Source of the DNA: JALWSI01 sp964569095 [NCBI: uncultured Aquificales bacterium]
GTDB taxonomy: Bacteria > Thermosulfidibacterota > Thermosulfidibacteria > Thermosulfidibacterales
Direction: 5' to 3'
Length of the DNA stretch: 8,439 bases
Assembly: GCA_964569095.1 (NCBI GenBank)
Contig: CAZMTB010000091.1
Coordinates: 1-8,439, forward strand
Shown: in pieces, positions 7,003-8,439 of the stretch
Layout of the letters: each line of letters opens with the position of its first letter
How positions within the stretch are numbered: the stretch's first letter is position 1
Program-made: the position numbers and the translations under genes
Notes under the pieces: generated by a model
What the model was told of the DNA's origin: nothing
The model's input: the letters and a program-made list of their open reading frames with translations, nothing else
The model's database searches: none

Positions 7003-7788
7003 ATGCTCAGAGTAGAAGATCTTCACGTTGAGGTTGAAGGAAGGGAGATTCTCCACGGCGTCTCCTTGGAGGTGCCTGACGGGGATGTTCACGTGCTGAT
7101 GGGTCCCAACGGTTCGGGCAAGAGCACCCTTCTCATGGCCATCATGGGGTTCTCTGGCTACAAGGTGACCAGAGGCAGGATCATCTTTAAAGGGGAGGAT
7201 ATCACCAGTGTTCCTCTCCACGAGAGGGCGAGAATGGGGCTGGGAATAGCCTTTCAGCGTCCCCCCGTTGTTAAAGGGATAAAGACCAGGCATCTTCTCG
7301 CTATCTGCCTCAACAAGGGCCAGGTTTTACCCGTGACGAAGGAGACAAACGAGAAGATAGAGGCCTTGGCAGAAGAGATGAACTGCAGGCCCTTTTTGAA
7401 CCGAGAGGTGAACGCGGGTCTATCGGGGGGAGAGGTGAAGAGGTCTGAGTTGATGCAACTCCTGGCCCAGGATCCAAGGATGGTGCTCTTGGACGAACCC
7501 GAGTCAGGCGTTGACCTTGAGAACATTGCCCTCTTGGGAAAGGCAATAAACAGCCTTTTGGGCAGGGGCCTAGAACCCAATGGTACCACTCCCCTAAAGG
7601 AGAAGAAGGAGAGGAGGAAGCGGTCTGCCTTGGTTATCACCCATACGGGCCACATCTTGAACTACCTCTTTTCTGACAGGGGATACGTGATGATGAAGGG
7701 GAGAATAGTGTGCCACGGTAATCCTCGCGAGATTCTGAAGACCGTCGAGAGGTACGGTTACCAGGAGTGTGTGAAGTGTCTTCGGTGA
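7003..7788 (+). CDS. sufC: SufC-type Fe-S cluster assembly ATPase (SmsC-like)
   Basis: SufC is the ABC-type ATPase that drives cluster assembly on the SufB/SufD scaffold in the cytosol. In this 261-residue protein, Walker A is GPNGSGKST (34-42), the Q-loop is 'AFQRPP' (Gln85), the signature is '[17 protein letters not shown]' (140-156), Walker B 'MVLLDEP' (Glu165), the D-loop 'SGVD' (168-171) and the switch His214 in 'VITHTG'. '[10 protein letters not shown]' and 'DEPESGVD' are typical of SufC and set it apart from ordinary importers. A basic insertion with '[11 protein letters not shown]' (about 186-208) separates the D-loop from the H-loop, and the protein ends in 'CVKCLR', a CxxC (Cys256, Cys259). 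The following gene overlaps it in a TGATG junction, and no sufS, sufU or sufD is visible, consistent with the minimal SufCB (SMS) arrangement. Confidence 0.93.
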   Translation: MLRVEDLHVEVEGREILHGVSLEVPDGDVHVLMGPNGSGKSTLLMAIMGFSGYKVTRGRIIFKGEDITSVPLHERARMGLGIAFQRPPVVKGIKTRHLLAICLNKGQVLPVTKETNEKIEALAEEMNCRPFLNREVNAGLSGGEVKRSELMQLLAQDPRMVLLDEPESGVDLENIALLGKAINSLLGRGLEPNGTTPLKEKKERRKRSALVITHTGHILNYLFSDRGYVMMKGRIVCHGNPREILKTVERYGYQECVKCLR

Positions 7789-8439
7789 TGGACAACAGGG
7801 ATAGGCTTCTCATGGTGGGTATAGACACCGAGGAGAAGGAGAGAAGCGCCACCTTCATCCAGGAGGAGGACAGGGTGGTCTCCTGTGGGGTGAAGCAGGA
7901 GGGAGTGGAGTTGCTACCCGTTAAGAAGGCGATGGAAGGTGGCTACGGGGATTACCTGTGGGGGGTCTTGGATAGGGAGGCGGAGCTGGAGGAGTTCTCC
8001 AACGGGTACTTTATTCGTGCCCTGCCCGGGGCCAAGCCCCTATTCCCCGTTCAGGCCTGTCTCTACATTGCCAAGGAGGGGAGCGTTCAGCGGGTTCACA
8101 ACATCGTGGTGGCAGAGGAGGACTCTGAGCTTCACGTAATAACGGGATGTACCTCTGGATCCCAAAGGGGAACCCACGTGGGTGTTTCGGAGTTTTACGT
8201 TAAAAGGGGAGCCACCCTGCACTTCACCATGATCCACGCGTGGGGGGACGATGTGGAGACCTATCCCAAGACCGCGGTGGTGGTTGAAGAGGGGGGCACC
8301 TTTATCTCTGACTACATCTGCATGCATCCCGGCAAGGCCATCAAGATGTACCCCTCTGTCTACCTGAACGGATCGGGTGCCACTGCCCGGTTCCAGAGCG
8401 TTCTGGTGGCAGTGCCCGGGGCTTCGATGGACATAGGTT
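7788..8439 (+). CDS. sufB: SufB/SufD-family Fe-S scaffold protein (SmsB-like), N-terminal part
   Basis: The frame from ATG 7788 is open to the end of the window (217 complete codons), so the C-terminus is missing. The ATG overlaps the sufC stop codon (TGATG), indicating translational coupling; no Shine-Dalgarno is close. GTG 7785 is a possible start one codon upstream. SufB/SufD proteins form the beta-helix scaffold on which SufC assembles Fe-S clusters. Recognisable segments are 'VHNIVVAEEDSELHVITGC' (103-121), 'GTHVGVSEFYVKRGATLHFT' (128-147), 'MIHAW' (148-152) and 'EGGTFISDY' (168-176), which alternate short strands as expected for the beta-helix. The short N-terminal region before the scaffold (about 80 residues) resembles the compact archaeal or anaerobe type, not the long E. 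coli SufB. The catalytic residues near the C-terminus cannot be judged. Confidence 0.88.
   Translation, partial: MDNRDRLLMVGIDTEEKERSATFIQEEDRVVSCGVKQEGVELLPVKKAMEGGYGDYLWGVLDREAELEEFSNGYFIRALPGAKPLFPVQACLYIAKEGSVQRVHNIVVAEEDSELHVITGCTSGSQRGTHVGVSEFYVKRGATLHFTMIHAWGDDVETYPKTAVVVEEGGTFISDYICMHPGKAIKMYPSVYLNGSGATARFQSVLVAVPGASMDIG

Noticed and set aside
7939-8139. 66-codon + strand frame near the window end
   Set aside because: It is a shadow of the sufB frame starting at 7788, which runs open to the end and shows conserved SufB segments.
1-8439. CRISPR array, tRNA, rRNA or insertion sequence
   Set aside because: No regularly spaced repeats, cloverleaf or transposase motifs were seen on either strand.

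Overview
The window reads as bacterial chromosome from an anaerobic, possibly thermophilic organism. The anaerobic reading rests on a ferrous-iron uptake pair (FeoA/FeoB), a two-gene SufC-SufB type Fe-S assembly pair, and a rubrerythrin-like/VIT1 membrane protein. From about position 540 onward, arginine is coded mainly by AGG/AGA and isoleucine often by ATA, and the coding strand is very purine-rich (many GAG, AGG, AAG codons). This is common in thermophilic anaerobes. Synergistota would fit, but that is a guess from style and gene content, not a demonstrated assignment. All genes that can be supported are on the + strand.

Layout. (1) Positions 1-294 hold the last 97 codons of a type I restriction endonuclease subunit (HsdR). 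It uses mostly CGN arginine codons, unlike the rest of the window, so a restriction island probably ends here. (2) Positions 295-540 are mostly non-coding: a possible 44-codon ORF overlapping the end of hsdR, a small stem-loop, and then a candidate promoter flanked by a 10-bp inverted repeat. (3) Positions 541-4109 are an iron block: feoA with an unusual Cys/Gly/Arg-rich N-terminal extension, feoB, and a ferritin-like/VIT1 fusion of the MbfA type. (4) Positions 4162-6932 hold ribulose-phosphate 3-epimerase followed by a divergent elongation factor G paralog. (5) Positions 7003-8439 hold sufC and the start of an overlapping sufB/smsB gene that runs off the window.

Working together. FeoA/FeoB import Fe(II) using a G-protein-coupled membrane channel, while the MbfA-like protein would sense or oxidise and remove excess iron. 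SufC/SufB would use iron to build Fe-S clusters on a minimal scaffold. Rpe and the EF-G paralog are housekeeping or translation-related and have no obvious link to iron. No convincing intrinsic terminator is seen between feoA and the EF-G gene, so a five-gene transcription unit is possible. A separate promoter with a perfect TTGACA box precedes sufC.

Nothing here is plainly a wholly new system. The most worthwhile leads are the FeoA extension, the EF-G paralog lacking the usual domain IV tip motifs, the iron import/export pairing with possible shared regulatory motifs, and the minimal Suf pair with a C-terminal CxxC on the ATPase.
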